This document shows, piece after piece, positions 42,021 through 51,779 of a stretch of DNA of 64,000 nucleotides. The stretch is from Conexibacter sp. SYSU D00693 (GTDB taxonomy: Bacteria > Actinomycetota > Thermoleophilia > Solirubrobacterales > Solirubrobacteraceae). The stretch spans positions 4,216,001-4,280,000 of the forward strand of contig NZ_CP070950.1 in the NCBI RefSeq assembly GCF_017084525.1, written 5' to 3'. Every line of letters begins with the position of its first letter. The stretch's first letter is position 1. The position numbers and the translations under genes are program-made. Under the pieces are notes generated by a model. It was given only the letters and a program-made list of their open reading frames with translations, had not been told where the DNA came from and did not search any database.

Positions 42021-43342
42021 CCGGAGGACGGTATCCGCGGGACCTTGCCGTCCCAGGGCCGCGGCGTGCCGATCGTCCCGGGCTCGGGGAACGGGTTGCG
42101 CTGCAGCTTGCGGATGCGCCCGACGCCGGTCACGTCGAGCACCCGGTCGAAGAGCTCGCGGCTCTTCGCGTCGAGCAGTCCCAGGTTCTCCGGGCCGACC
42201 AGCGGGTGGACGCGGATGATCGCGCCGAGCGCGTCGTACTCGTTGTTGGGAGCGCCGACGTTCGCGAAGAAGGAGCCGAACTCGCGCGAGTAGCGGCCCA
42301 GGTGCTGCAGCGCCGGGTTGAGCGTCGCGAGCAGCGGGCCCAGCTCGTCCATGAGCGGCGCCGTGGCCGACGACACGTCGCGCAGGCGGGCCAGCAGCGG
42401 GTCGGCCGCCTCCACCAGGCGCGGGACGCGGTCGAAGAGCCGCCGGGCCTGCCCGGCCGCGGGCTCGAGGTCGCGGACCGTCGGGCGCAGGGCGACCGCC
42501 GCGCGCGTCACCGCGTCGACGCGCCCGGCCGAGCGCCGGGCGAAGCCCCCGAGCTGGGCGGTCGTGGCCTCGGTCTGGCGCAGGAGGCCGGGCAGCGCGC
42601 GGACGGTCTCGGCGATCTGGCCGTCGCGGGCCGCGAGCGCGTCGGCGGCGCCCTTGCCGGCCCGGACCAGCTCGCCGAGCTGCCGGTCACGGTCGGCGAT
42701 CGCCGCCAGCAGCGTGCCCGTGCGGTCGACCACTGCGTGGACGTCGTCGCGCTGGGTGGCCAGGGTGCGGGCGACGACGCCGCCGTCGCGGACCGTCGGC
42801 GCCAGCGCGCCGAGCGCCCGGTTGAGGTCCTCGCCGCGCCCGTCGACCAGGCGCGCGCTGCCGCGCAGCGTGCGCTGCAGGCGCCGGCGCGTCGGCCGGT
42901 CGAGGACCGAGAGGACGTCGTCGAGCTGCACCGCGTCGTCGGACTGGCGCAGGGCGAAGCGGCCGCCGTCGGGCATCGTCCCCCCGGCCTTCGAGCCAGG
43001 CTCGACGCTGAGGTAGTTCTCGCCGAGCAGCGTCTTGGTCCGCACGAGGAAGCGGCTCTCGCGCGGCAGCGGCGCGTGCGCGTCGTCGACCTCGAAGGTG
43101 ATGCGCGCGGTGCCGCCGGGCAGGGGACGCACCTCCTTGACCGAGCCGATGGTCACGCCCGCGGCGCGCACGTTCGACGTCGGGCTCAGCGTCACCGCGG
43201 TCGGGACGTCCACCGAGACGGTGTAGGGCGCCTCGAGCCGGACCTTGCTGCCGGTCTTGCCGAAGAGGAAGAGGAAGATCGCGCCCGTGGCCGCCACGAA
43301 GGCCAGCAGCGCGAGGGCCATGCGCGGCATCGAGGGCGTCAC
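42017..43342 (-). CDS. Mce family protein 6 (MceF position)
   Basis: The product has 441 residues: an N-terminal membrane helix (ALALLAFVAATGAIFLFLFG), an MlaD/MCE domain (about 40-120; SPTSNVRAAGVTIGSVKEV, GENYLSVEPG) and a long helical region (about 150-380) thought to build the lipid channel. The end carries GRIRKLQRNPFPEPGTIG. In mycobacteria six such proteins form a hetero-hexameric tube across the periplasm. The GTG overlaps the previous gene by 4 nt. Confidence 0.9.
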   Translation of the reverse strand: MTPSMPRMALALLAFVAATGAIFLFLFGKTGSKVRLEAPYTVSVDVPTAVTLSPTSNVRAAGVTIGSVKEVRPLPGGTARITFEVDDAHAPLPRESRFLVRTKTLLGENYLSVEPGSKAGGTMPDGGRFALRQSDDAVQLDDVLSVLDRPTRRRLQRTLRGSARLVDGRGEDLNRALGALAPTVRDGGVVARTLATQRDDVHAVVDRTGTLLAAIADRDRQLGELVRAGKGAADALAARDGQIAETVRALPGLLRQTEATTAQLGGFARRSAGRVDAVTRAAVALRPTVRDLEPAAGQARRLFDRVPRLVEAADPLLARLRDVSSATAPLMDELGPLLATLNPALQHLGRYSREFGSFFANVGAPNNEYDALGAIIRVHPLVGPENLGLLDAKSRELFDRVLDVTGVGRIRKLQRNPFPEPGTIGTPRPWDGKVPRIPSSG

Positions 43343-44598
43343 GGCTTGACCTGGTCGTCGCAGTTCGGGGACTTGGTGAGGCCCGTGACGCCGGTCCCGT
43401 TGCCCTTGACGGAGTCGAGGCCCAGCGAGACCGAGCCGCGCGGGTACGAGCTGTAGCCGTCGCGGAACTTGATGACCGACAGCGTCCAGGACATGAAGCG
43501 CGCGAACGGCGTCTCGCACGCCGCGAGCTGGCGCGTGGCGAGGTCGACGTCGGCCACCTGCGGGCGCAGGGCCGAGGTGGCGCGGTCCAGCCGCTCGCCG
43601 GTGCGCGGCAGGACGGAGGACAGGCGGGCGAGCTCCTGCACGGCGGGCCGCAGGCGCTCGGCGGCGGGGCGCAGGTCGCCCGACAGCGACCGGACGCCGT
43701 CCAGCGCGTCGCCGAGCCTGCGCGCGGCCGGGCGCAGCGCGGTGAGCGCCGGCTCGAGGTCGTCCTGCGCCGTGCCCAGCCGCGCGAGCGCGGTGCGCAG
43801 CTCCGCGACGGTCCCGGGGAGCTGGCCGAGCGTGGCCGAGAGCTCGCGGTCGTGGGCGGCGAGCGCGCCGAGCGCCCGGTTGCCGTCGGTCACCAGGCGG
43901 CGCAGGCGGTCGTCGCGGGTGGCCAGCGCGCGCATCAGGTCGCCCGAGGAGGAGACGAGGCGCCTGAGGCGCGCCTTGCGGACCGCGAGCGCGTCGGCCA
44001 CGTCGGTCGCGGCCGTGAGGAACGGCCCGAGCTGGGTGAACCCGCGGCGCAGCGCGGCGCCGCCGTCGTCGGCCGCGGCGCCGAACTGCGTCAGCAGCGA
44101 GCGCAGCCGCGTGCGCGCGTCGGCGTCGAAGCTCTGCAGCACGCGGGACACGTCGACGGGCGTGACCGACTGGGCGGCGGGGACGACGCGGGAGGCGTCC
44201 AGGACGCCGGCGTCGGGCGTGCCGCGCGACATCTCGACGTACATGTCCTGCAGCGGCGTCTTGGGACGCAGCCGGAAGGTCGCGTTGCGGAAGACCGGCG
44301 CATAGCGCTCCTCGATGGCGAGGTCGAGGACCGCGCGACCGCCCTCGAGCTCCGCGGCCTTGACGAGCCCGACCTCGACGCCGGCGACCCGGACGGCCTG
44401 CTGGCCGGCGACCACGCCCTTGGCGTCGTCGAAGGCGACGCGCACCTGCGCGTAGTCGTCCCACGGCCGCTGGAAGGTCTGCTGGGACACGAGCGCCGCC
44501 GTCATGGCGACCGCGCAGACGGCCAGGACGGCGAGCACGGCGAACGGCCCGCGCGCCCGGCGCAGCTCGAGGGCCAGCCGACCACGTGCGCCGGCCAT
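43339..44598 (-). CDS. Mce family protein 5 (MceE position)
   Basis: The product has 419 residues: an N-terminal helix (FAVLAVLAVCAVAMTAAL), an MCE domain (VAGQQAVRVAGVEVGLVKAA; PLQDMYVEMSRG), a helical needle region, and a Cys-containing end (ACETPFARFMSW; SPNCDDQVKP). In mycobacteria the protein at this position is a lipoprotein, but here the LAVC stretch is a poor lipobox, so lipidation is doubtful. ATGA overlap with the gene before. Confidence 0.9.
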   Translation of the reverse strand: MAGARGRLALELRRARGPFAVLAVLAVCAVAMTAALVSQQTFQRPWDDYAQVRVAFDDAKGVVAGQQAVRVAGVEVGLVKAAELEGGRAVLDLAIEERYAPVFRNATFRLRPKTPLQDMYVEMSRGTPDAGVLDASRVVPAAQSVTPVDVSRVLQSFDADARTRLRSLLTQFGAAADDGGAALRRGFTQLGPFLTAATDVADALAVRKARLRRLVSSSGDLMRALATRDDRLRRLVTDGNRALGALAAHDRELSATLGQLPGTVAELRTALARLGTAQDDLEPALTALRPAARRLGDALDGVRSLSGDLRPAAERLRPAVQELARLSSVLPRTGERLDRATSALRPQVADVDLATRQLAACETPFARFMSWTLSVIKFRDGYSSYPRGSVSLGLDSVKGNGTGVTGLTKSPNCDDQVKP

Positions 44599-45971
44599 CA
44601 GCCGCCACCTCCCTGCTGCTCGGACGGGTTGTCGTCGCCGTTGGGGACCGGCGGCTTCTGCCCGAGCAGCTGCGCCGCGAGGACGTTGAGGTTCTCGCAG
44701 GTCAGCTGCTCCTTCGGGTCGGTCAGCAGGACCGTGCAGGGCAGGATGCCGCTGAGCGCCCGGCCGCTGACGCCGCCCTCGAAGCTGATGGCGTGGCCCT
44801 GGCCGTCGAAGATGGAGGTCGAGTCGGCGATCTCGGACGCCAGCGGTCCGATCAGCGTGTACAGCGGCCGCTTCGTGTCGGCCTCGGGCTTCTCGAGGTA
44901 CGGGATCGTGCGGTCGCGCAGGCGCTCGGCGACGGGCTGGAGGTCCTGGACGAGCGGCAGGCCCGCGCGCGTGCTGGCCCGCAGGTTGCGCAGCGCCGGG
45001 ACGAGGTCGCGCACGAGCGGCCGGGCCCGGTCCAGGAGGGGCGTCGTGGCGCGCAGCGCGCCGCGCAGGTCGACGACCGCCGGGCGCACGTCGCGGGCGT
45101 GGGGGCGGACGTCGGCCACGAGCGGGTCGAGCACGTCGAGCAGGCCGTCGAGGCGCGCGAGCTCGCGGCGCGCCGTGCCGAGGCTGCCCGGGGCGAGGCG
45201 CAGCGTCCGGCTGAGGTCGGCGGCGCGCGCGGCGGTGACCCCGAGGGTCGTGCCGGCGCCGTCGACCAGCCCGGCGAGGTCGCGCTCGCTGCGCGAGAGC
45301 TGCGCCGCCACGCGCCGCGTCTGGGCGATCGTCTCGCCGAGGTCGCCGGGACGCTCGCCGCGCAGGCCCGGCAGCCCGCGCTGGACGGCCCGCAGTGCCG
45401 GTGCGAGCGGCCGCGCCGCCCGGCCGACGGCCTCGGGGTCCGCGAACGCGTCGGCGACGCCCCGCAGCGACTGCCCGACGCCGCGGCGCGCCTGGGCGCT
45501 GAACGCGTCGAGGAGCTGGTCGAGCTCGACCTGGTGCATCGTGCGCCGCTCGCTGATGGGGCGGTCGCCCAGCGGCCCCGGCGCGGTGCCGGGGTCCAGC
45601 TCGACGTACATGTTGCGTCCCAGCAGGGTGCGCCACCAGACGATCGCCCGGGCGTCGGCGCGCAGCGCGTCGCGGTCGGCGGGCTCCAGCGCCATCGTCA
45701 CCACGGCGATGCGCCCGCCGGGCTCGCCGCGGACCTCCGTGACCTTGCCGACGTCGATGCCCTTCACGCGCACCGGCTGGCCGGAGCGCACGTTGGAGGC
45801 GTCGGTGAAGCGGGCCTGCACCTCGACCAGGCCACGGTCGCGCAGGAACGGCACGCCGCCCGAGAACGTGATGACCACGACGACGGCGCCCAGCAGCAGC
45901 GCCGCCACGCCGGCCCGGCGGCGGCGGGTGTGCTCGCGCCGGCGGCGGCGGGCGAGGACGTCGGCGCTCAC
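44598..45971 (-). CDS. Mce family protein 4 (MceD position)
   Basis: The product has 457 residues. A basic N-terminus (RRRRREHTRRRRAG) precedes one membrane helix, then an MCE domain (NVRSGQPVRVKGIDVGKVTEV; LLGRNMYVELDPG) and a long helical region. The C-terminal part contains LPCTVLLTDPKEQLTCENLN with two Cys that may pair, and a Gly/Gln-rich tail. Overlaps its neighbours by 4 nt and 1 nt. Confidence 0.9.
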   Translation of the reverse strand: MSADVLARRRRREHTRRRRAGVAALLLGAVVVVITFSGGVPFLRDRGLVEVQARFTDASNVRSGQPVRVKGIDVGKVTEVRGEPGGRIAVVTMALEPADRDALRADARAIVWWRTLLGRNMYVELDPGTAPGPLGDRPISERRTMHQVELDQLLDAFSAQARRGVGQSLRGVADAFADPEAVGRAARPLAPALRAVQRGLPGLRGERPGDLGETIAQTRRVAAQLSRSERDLAGLVDGAGTTLGVTAARAADLSRTLRLAPGSLGTARRELARLDGLLDVLDPLVADVRPHARDVRPAVVDLRGALRATTPLLDRARPLVRDLVPALRNLRASTRAGLPLVQDLQPVAERLRDRTIPYLEKPEADTKRPLYTLIGPLASEIADSTSIFDGQGHAISFEGGVSGRALSGILPCTVLLTDPKEQLTCENLNVLAAQLLGQKPPVPNGDDNPSEQQGGGG

Positions 45972-47248
45972 GGCAGCGCCACCGCGTCCTTCGGCGTCTG
46001 GCACGGCGCGGGATAGGGGTTGCGCGCGGTGCCCGGCAGCGTCGCCTTCGGGTCGACGAAGCCGCTGATGCTGTTGAAGCCAGCCGTCGTGACGGCGAGG
46101 CGCAGGACGTTCTGGCCGTTGGCGCCGTTGGACAGCATGGACGACCAGTTGTCGGTGAGCAGCAGCATGTCGCAGCGCCGCGGGGCGAGCTCGAGGACGA
46201 CCGGACGCAGGGCGGCGGTCGCGGTCGACACGCGGGGCAGCACGTCGCGCGTGGCGCGCAGCAGGCGCAGCGCCGGGTCGGTGGCCGCCCGGCCCAGGCG
46301 CAGGGTGCGCCGCAGGTCCTCGACGTGGCGGTTGGCCGAGCCGATCATCCGGTCGGTGCTGCGCAGCGCGCCGGGCGCGTCGCGCAGGACCGGCTGTGCG
46401 CGCCGGGCGAAGCGCTCGGCGGCCCGCAGCAGCGGGTCGGTCTGGGCCAGGCCGGTGCGGGCGGTGCGCAGGGCGCGCGGCGCCGCGTCGAGGGCCGCCT
46501 GCAGGGCCGCGCGCTGGTCCAGGGCGGCAAGCACGCGGCTGCCGGGGCCCCAGCCCTCGGCCGCGGCGAAGCGCTGGGGCTCGAGGGCGCGGACGACCTG
46601 GGCGCCGGCGGTGAGCAGGCGCGGCACGCTCTGCGGGTCGGCGGCGAGCGGCTGCATCGCGCGCCCGAGGTCCCGGACCATCGCCGGCGCCGGCGCGAGC
46701 GTCGCGTTGAGGTCCTCGCCCCGGCCGGCGGCCGAGGTGCCGAGCTCGCGCAGCAGGCGCTGGGCGCGGCCGCGCGTCGGGCGGTCGAGGGCGGAGAGGA
46801 CGGCGTCCACGGGCTCGGCGGCGCTCGTGCGCTGCGCGGGGATCACCTCGTTCTCGCCGAGCGGCTCCCGGGCGCTGCCGGGGAACAGCTCGACGTAGGG
46901 GGTGCCGACGGCGCTGCGGGGCCGCACGCGCAGCCGGGCGTCGGCCCGCAGCGGCTCGAGGTCGGCCTCGAGCTGCAGCTCCGCGGTCGCGCGGCCGTCC
47001 TCGATGCGCGGGTCGAGGACCTGGCCCACCAGGCGGCCGGCGACGCGCACCTGCGTGTGGGCCGTCAGGCCGGCGGCGTCCTGGAACTGCGCGGTGACCG
47101 TGTGGTACTCGCGGCCGGGCACGGAGTTGGGCGCGTTGAGCCCGGCCCACAGGAAGGCGGCCGCGACGACGAGCGTGCCCAGGCTCAGGACCAGGACGCG
47201 CCTGCGGGAGAGCCCCTGCGGGCCGTGGCTGCGGCGGCGGCGGATCAT
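45968..47248 (-). CDS. Mce family protein 3 (MceC position)
   Basis: The product has 426 residues: an N-terminal membrane helix (VLVLSLGTLVVAAAFLWAGL), an MCE domain (GLTAHTQVRVAGRLVGQVLD; VGTPYVELFPGS), helical needle (about 150-350), and an end with CDMLLLTDNWSSMLSNGANG. The two Cys in the last 70 residues could form a disulfide. ATGA overlap with the gene before and GTGA with the one after. Confidence 0.9.
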   Translation of the reverse strand: MIRRRRSHGPQGLSRRRVLVLSLGTLVVAAAFLWAGLNAPNSVPGREYHTVTAQFQDAAGLTAHTQVRVAGRLVGQVLDPRIEDGRATAELQLEADLEPLRADARLRVRPRSAVGTPYVELFPGSAREPLGENEVIPAQRTSAAEPVDAVLSALDRPTRGRAQRLLRELGTSAAGRGEDLNATLAPAPAMVRDLGRAMQPLAADPQSVPRLLTAGAQVVRALEPQRFAAAEGWGPGSRVLAALDQRAALQAALDAAPRALRTARTGLAQTDPLLRAAERFARRAQPVLRDAPGALRSTDRMIGSANRHVEDLRRTLRLGRAATDPALRLLRATRDVLPRVSTATAALRPVVLELAPRRCDMLLLTDNWSSMLSNGANGQNVLRLAVTTAGFNSISGFVDPKATLPGTARNPYPAPCQTPKDAVALP

Positions 47249-48654
47249 CCGAGCAGGAAGTCCAGGAGCCGGCGGACCTCGGGCAGCACCGGGCCGTCCT
47301 GCGCCCCGCGCTGGACCTGCTCGACGGTCTTGCGGACCTCCTCGGGCAGGCGCTTGACGGCGTCGGGCAGCTGCTTGACCGCCTCGGGCAGCCGCGCGGG
47401 CGCCTCGGGGAGGTCCCGCACCGCGTCGGGCAGCGACGGGCGCGCCGGGCGAGCGGGACGCCTCGCCGTCGTGCGGCGCTTGGTCGGCTGGGGCGTCAGC
47501 TGGGAGATGACGCCGCGCACCACCGTCGGGCTGGCGACGACGCGCAGGCGGAAGTAGTGGCCCAGCGAGTCGCTCTGGTTGATGGCCCGCGTCCAGTTCT
47601 GCATGACGTGCAGGACCCCGGAGAAGACCTTCCCGCGGCCGAGGCTCTCGACCGTCGGCCGCGCGTCCTCGCCGAACCGGGCGACGTCGCCGAGGGTCGA
47701 CGTGAGCCGCCGCACGTCCGGCCGCGCGTCACGGCCCAGGCGTCGCAGGTCGGGCGCGACCTCGCGCGCGGTGTCCAGCGTGCGGCCCGTCGTCCGGGCG
47801 AACGCGGGCAGGCCGCCGAGGACGTCGGTCAGCTCGGGCGCCGCGCGGCGCAGCTGGCGGGCCGCCGGCCCGAGGTCCTGCGCCGTGGCGGAGAGGCGCC
47901 GCAGGGACGAGCGCAGCTGCACCAGCGTGCCGGGCGCCTCGCGCACCGTCGCGGCCAGCTGGGCGCGCCGCGCGGCGGCGGTGCCGAGCAGCCGCTGGAG
48001 CGCGGTGACGAGCGCAGACACGTCGCGGGCCTTGCGCGCCGACGGCGTCACGACGCGCTCGCCGCGCTCGATGAGCTCGCCGAGCGCCGCGTTCTCGCCG
48101 GCCACCTGCCGCAGGACGCCGCGCGTCTCGCGCAGCGTGCCCGGGAGCTGCTCCAGCAGCTCGCCGAGGTCCTGGCCGCGCTGGGCGAGGCCGAGGCCGG
48201 CCTCGTTGACGAGGATGCGCAGCTGCATCCGCGTGGTGGCGTCCAGCGTGTTGAAGACGTCGTCGAGCTGGACCTCGGAGCTCGTGCGCGAGAGCGGGAT
48301 CCAGGAGCCCGACGGCTGGGGCCGGCGGCGGTCGCCCGGCTGGAGGTCGAGGTACTTCTCGCCGAGGAGGTTCGCGGCCCTGGCCGACAGGCGGGCGTCG
48401 GGTCCGATGCGCCCGGCCTCGTCGTCGAGCTCGACCTCGACCCAGGCGACGTCGTCGCGCGAGACGCCGACGTCGGCGACGCGCCCGGCCTCCACGCCGT
48501 CGACGCGCACGACGTAGTCCTTGCCGATGCCCTCCGCGTCGGCGATGCGGGCCTTCACGACGTAGGGGTCGTCGCCGCGGGCGCCGAGGGCCAGGACGCC
48601 CGCGAGGACGGCGACGCCGACGAGCAGCGCCCCGAGGACCGCCGGCGCCCTCAC
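47245..48654 (-). CDS. Mce family protein 2 (MceB position) with a tandem LP-repeat tail
   Basis: The product has 469 residues. After one membrane helix comes an MCE domain (YVVRVDGVEAGRVADVGVS; LLGEKYLDLQPG), then a helical needle region and FSGVLHVMQNWTRAINQSDS. The C-terminal part is unusual: five 7-residue repeats of the form LP[DE]xVxx (residues about 408-442) follow a basic Pro-rich stretch. GTGA overlap with the gene before. Confidence 0.9.
   Translation of the reverse strand: MRAPAVLGALLVGVAVLAGVLALGARGDDPYVVKARIADAEGIGKDYVVRVDGVEAGRVADVGVSRDDVAWVEVELDDEAGRIGPDARLSARAANLLGEKYLDLQPGDRRRPQPSGSWIPLSRTSSEVQLDDVFNTLDATTRMQLRILVNEAGLGLAQRGQDLGELLEQLPGTLRETRGVLRQVAGENAALGELIERGERVVTPSARKARDVSALVTALQRLLGTAAARRAQLAATVREAPGTLVQLRSSLRRLSATAQDLGPAARQLRRAAPELTDVLGGLPAFARTTGRTLDTAREVAPDLRRLGRDARPDVRRLTSTLGDVARFGEDARPTVESLGRGKVFSGVLHVMQNWTRAINQSDSLGHYFRLRVVASPTVVRGVISQLTPQPTKRRTTARRPARPARPSLPDAVRDLPEAPARLPEAVKQLPDAVKRLPEEVRKTVEQVQRGAQDGPVLPEVRRLLDFLLG
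47329..47433 (-). repeat. Five 7-residue LP-x-AV repeats in Mce protein 2
   Basis: The units are LPDAVRD, LPEAPAR, LPEAVKQ, LPDAVKR and LPEEVRK, one after another. They would form a kinked amphipathic rod at the end of the needle protein. Confidence 0.85.
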
Positions 48655-49961
48655 GGCCGCTCCCAGTCGTTCTTGGCGTCGGCCGCGGCCGCGTCCAACC
48701 CGCACTCGGGGAGGTACCGGGGCTGGTCGGACAGCGCGCCCGGCGCCGGGATGCCGTTGTAGGTGAGCCCGGAGAGCTTGTCGGTCAGGTCGCTGCCGAT
48801 CGGGTTCTCCTGGAAGACCGACGCGCCGAACATCAGGCGGGCGCGGACGTAGTGGTCCTCGCTGTCGTAGCCCTGCGTGTAGCCGGCCCAGTTCGTCGCG
48901 AGGCTCGCGAGGTCGGGCGCGAAGGGCGCGATGCACCGCGCGATCGGACGGCCGCGGCGGGCGACCGGCTCGAGCGTCCGGCTCAGCGGGACCAGGCGGC
49001 GCAGCAGCTCGGTCGTGGGCGGCGCGGCGTCCTGGGCGACGTCGGCGAGCTTCGCGCCGTCGCGGGCCACGCGGCGCAGGTCGCCCAGCGCCGGGTTGGT
49101 GACGCGGGCGAGGCTCGGCAGCTCGCGCACCCCCGGGTCGAGGTCGCGCAGCAGGGCCTCGAGCGGGTCGAGGCTGCGGTCGACGCGGCCCAGCGTGCGC
49201 GTCGCCTGGCGGAAGGCGCCCGGGACCTCGTCCAGCGTGCGGCGCGTCGCGTCGGTGTGGTCGGCGAAGACGGCGAAGGTCCTGGCCGCCACCTCGACGA
49301 GGTCGGCGACCTGCTCGCGCCGCTGGGCCAGGACGGTGGTGAGGCGCCGCCCGCTGCTGAGCAGCCCGCTGAGGCTCTCGCGGCTGTCGGCGAGGTCGCG
49401 CAGGACCGCGCCGGTGGGCCGGATCGCGTCGTCCAGCCGGCCCAGGCCGGCGTTGAGGTCGGCGCCGGCCGCCGCGTCCAGCGACCGGCCGGTGCCGTCG
49501 AGCATCCGCCGCAGGTCGCGCCGCTGCGGCGCGCGGAAGGTGTTGAGCAGCTCGTCGAGCTCGACGGGCTCGGAGGAGTCGGCGCGGCCGATGACGCTGC
49601 CGTCGCGCAGGGCCGGCGCGCCGTCGGGGCCGGGCTCGAGCTCGATGCGCCGGTTGCCGTTGCCGGCGGTGCTGCCCCAGCGGATCGCGGCCATGGTCCC
49701 GGCGCGCAGCGGCCAGACCGTGTCGTCGTCGATGCCGAGCTCGACGAGGGCGAGGCCGTCCTCGTAGCGGACGTCGGAGACCTTGCCGACGTCGACGCCC
49801 GCCGCCTGCACGTCCATGCCCGGCGCGAGGTTCACCGCGGCGTCGAAGGCGACGCGGACGTGGTGGTCCTGGGTGCGGGTCCCGACCGCCCACCAGGCGA
49901 CCGCGACCACCGCGACGGCGGCGACGACGGTCCACGGGCGGTCGAGCAGGAGCCGGCGCAC
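48651..49961 (-). CDS. Mce family protein 1 (MceA position)
   Basis: The product has 436 residues: an N-terminal helix (TVVAAVAVVAVAWWAVG), an MCE domain (APGMDVQAAGVDVGKVSDV), helical needle region, and a C-terminal part with CIAPFAPDLASLATNW and FGASVFQENPIGSDL, as often found in MceA-type proteins. The GTG start lies 2 nt after the stop of the second permease gene. It is probably the first subunit to meet the YrbE permease pair. Confidence 0.9.
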   Translation of the reverse strand: MRRLLLDRPWTVVAAVAVVAVAWWAVGTRTQDHHVRVAFDAAVNLAPGMDVQAAGVDVGKVSDVRYEDGLALVELGIDDDTVWPLRAGTMAAIRWGSTAGNGNRRIELEPGPDGAPALRDGSVIGRADSSEPVELDELLNTFRAPQRRDLRRMLDGTGRSLDAAAGADLNAGLGRLDDAIRPTGAVLRDLADSRESLSGLLSSGRRLTTVLAQRREQVADLVEVAARTFAVFADHTDATRRTLDEVPGAFRQATRTLGRVDRSLDPLEALLRDLDPGVRELPSLARVTNPALGDLRRVARDGAKLADVAQDAAPPTTELLRRLVPLSRTLEPVARRGRPIARCIAPFAPDLASLATNWAGYTQGYDSEDHYVRARLMFGASVFQENPIGSDLTDKLSGLTYNGIPAPGALSDQPRYLPECGLDAAAADAKNDWERP

Positions 49962-49963
49962 CG

Positions 49964-50833
49964 TCAGCCGCCCACCGGCGCGTTGGGGGTGAAGCCCCAG
50001 AAGAGCATCGCGAAGAGCGCGCCCAGGACGTGGACGAGCACGAGGTTGACCACCATCGAGCGCGCGGTCGCGGCGCCCACGCCGGCCGGTCCGCCGGTGG
50101 CCCGGTAGCCGTAGAAGAGGCCGACCAGGACGATGGTGAGCGCGAACACCATCGCGATGACGATCGAGCAGATCAGGTCGCGCGGGTTCTGGTACTGCCA
50201 GTGCACCGACGACCAGGCGCCGCTGGAGATCTCGCCGATCTGCACCACGATCGTCAGGTACTCCGCGAGGAACTGGAAGCCGATCCCGATCGCGTAGATG
50301 AAGGGGAAGGCCAGCAGCGCCGCGACGACCCGGGTCGCGATGAGGTAGCGCATCGGGTCGACGCCCATGGTCTTCATGCCGTCGATCTCGTCGTTGATGC
50401 GCATCGACCCGATCTCGGCGACCAGGCCGCACCCGACCTTCGCGGCGAGGATGTAGCCGAACATGAGCGGCGCGGTGACGCGGATCGTCGCCCAGGCCGT
50501 GAAGACGCCGGAGTAGGACTGCGCCCCGTAGCCGCGCAGGATGTAGGCCGCCTCCGTGCCGACGGTGCTGCCGATCACGAACTGCATGCCCCAGATCACG
50601 AGGGCGCTGCCGGTGATGTAGATGCCCGCCTGGCGCAGGACCTCCGCGCTGGAGCGCCATGTCCCGCGCGAGCCCTGGAGCACCGCCAGGACGAAGACGG
50701 CGAACTCCCCCGCGCCGTCCACCGTGCGCCGGACCGGCCCGAGCCAGCCCTCGGCCGCGCGGCCGGCGACCGACGGCTCGCCCTGGGTGAGCGCCGGCAC
50801 ACGGTCGCGCGACGGGATGCGTGCTGCTTCCAC
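49964..50833 (-). CDS. YrbE/MlaE-type permease B of the Mce transporter
   Basis: The product has 289 residues with five to six membrane helices (MlaE permease fold). GYILAAKVGCGLVAEIGSMR and DEIDGMKTMGVDPMRYLIATR contain the EExDA-like ATPase contact loop typical of the family. With permease A it forms the membrane core of the importer. The ATPase (MceG/MlaF) is not in the window, as is usual for actinobacteria. Confidence 0.93.
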   Translation of the reverse strand: MEAARIPSRDRVPALTQGEPSVAGRAAEGWLGPVRRTVDGAGEFAVFVLAVLQGSRGTWRSSAEVLRQAGIYITGSALVIWGMQFVIGSTVGTEAAYILRGYGAQSYSGVFTAWATIRVTAPLMFGYILAAKVGCGLVAEIGSMRINDEIDGMKTMGVDPMRYLIATRVVAALLAFPFIYAIGIGFQFLAEYLTIVVQIGEISSGAWSSVHWQYQNPRDLICSIVIAMVFALTIVLVGLFYGYRATGGPAGVGAATARSMVVNLVLVHVLGALFAMLFWGFTPNAPVGG

Positions 50834-50842
50834 CGCGGGCGC

Positions 50843-51715
50843 CTAGTGGAGGTTGCCGGTCTCGGGGAACGCGCCGAGCAGGAGGGCGGTGAACATGAAG
50901 TTGACCACCCAGATGCCGGCGAAGGCGATGACGACGGCCTGGTTGACCGCGCGCCCCACGCCCTCGGGGCCGCCCCGCACCGTCATGCCCTTGTAGCAGC
51001 AGACGACGGCGATGATGAACCCGAAGAGGCTGCACTTGATCGCGCTGCCCAGGAGGTCGGGGAGGCTGAAGTTCGACGTGAAGGTCGAGACGAAGCCGGC
51101 CGCCGGCTCCTGGAAGACGACGACCGTCGCGAAGAGGGCGCCGAGGATCCCGCTGAGGACCGCGACCATGTTCATCAGGGCGGTGACGACGCCCAGCGCC
51201 AGGAAGCGGGGGACGACCAGCGACCGCACCGCGTCGACGCCCATGACCGCCAGCGCGTCGAGCTCGTCGCGGGCCTTGCGGGCGCCGAGGTCGGCGCAGA
51301 TGGCGGTGCCGGCGACGCCCGCGAGCACCATCGCGTTGACCCACGGCGCGAACTCGCGGACCGACGCGGCGACGAGGAAGGCGCCCGACCGGTCGACCGA
51401 GCCGAAGATGTTCAGCAGGTTGTTGGGCTGGACGCCGGCGTTGCCGAAGCCGAAGGCGAGCGTCGAGATCGTCACGGGGATCAGGCAGCGCACGAGCGTG
51501 AGGTAGGCCTCGCGCAGGAACTCGCCCGTCCACGAGTACGGCGGGGTGACGGCGGTGCGCATCGCGCGCAGGCCGAGGTCGACCATCCCCGCCAGCTCCT
51601 CGAGCACGTGCCACAGGCGGCCCTCCCCGGGGGAGCGCAGCCGGCGCGGCGCCGGGGCGCGCGGCGCGGGCACCGCCACCTCGAACCCACGGGGCACCGT
51701 CGGCTCCGCGCTCAT
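50843..51715 (-). CDS. YrbE/MlaE-type permease A of the Mce transporter
   Basis: The product has 290 residues, a MlaE permease. The coupling loop is ADLGARKARDELDALAVMGV and helices flank it. It opens the operon: the ATG has GGAGGG 8 nt upstream. The promoter (TTGACG, 18 bp, TACGGT on the minus strand) lies 65-94 nt upstream, immediately next to a TetR-type operator. Eight mce genes and two extra genes follow with almost no spacers. Confidence 0.93.
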   Translation of the reverse strand: MSAEPTVPRGFEVAVPAPRAPAPRRLRSPGEGRLWHVLEELAGMVDLGLRAMRTAVTPPYSWTGEFLREAYLTLVRCLIPVTISTLAFGFGNAGVQPNNLLNIFGSVDRSGAFLVAASVREFAPWVNAMVLAGVAGTAICADLGARKARDELDALAVMGVDAVRSLVVPRFLALGVVTALMNMVAVLSGILGALFATVVVFQEPAAGFVSTFTSNFSLPDLLGSAIKCSLFGFIIAVVCCYKGMTVRGGPEGVGRAVNQAVVIAFAGIWVVNFMFTALLLGAFPETGNLH

Positions 51716-51779
51716 GCGCCCAGCCCTCCGTGTCCACCCCGCGGCGTCCGTGCGGTCCTCCCGAGACCCATCGCACGCG

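Noticed and set aside
43339-44598. Lipobox in the MceE-position protein
   Set aside because: LAVC lacks the small residue needed before Cys; it looks like an ordinary membrane helix.
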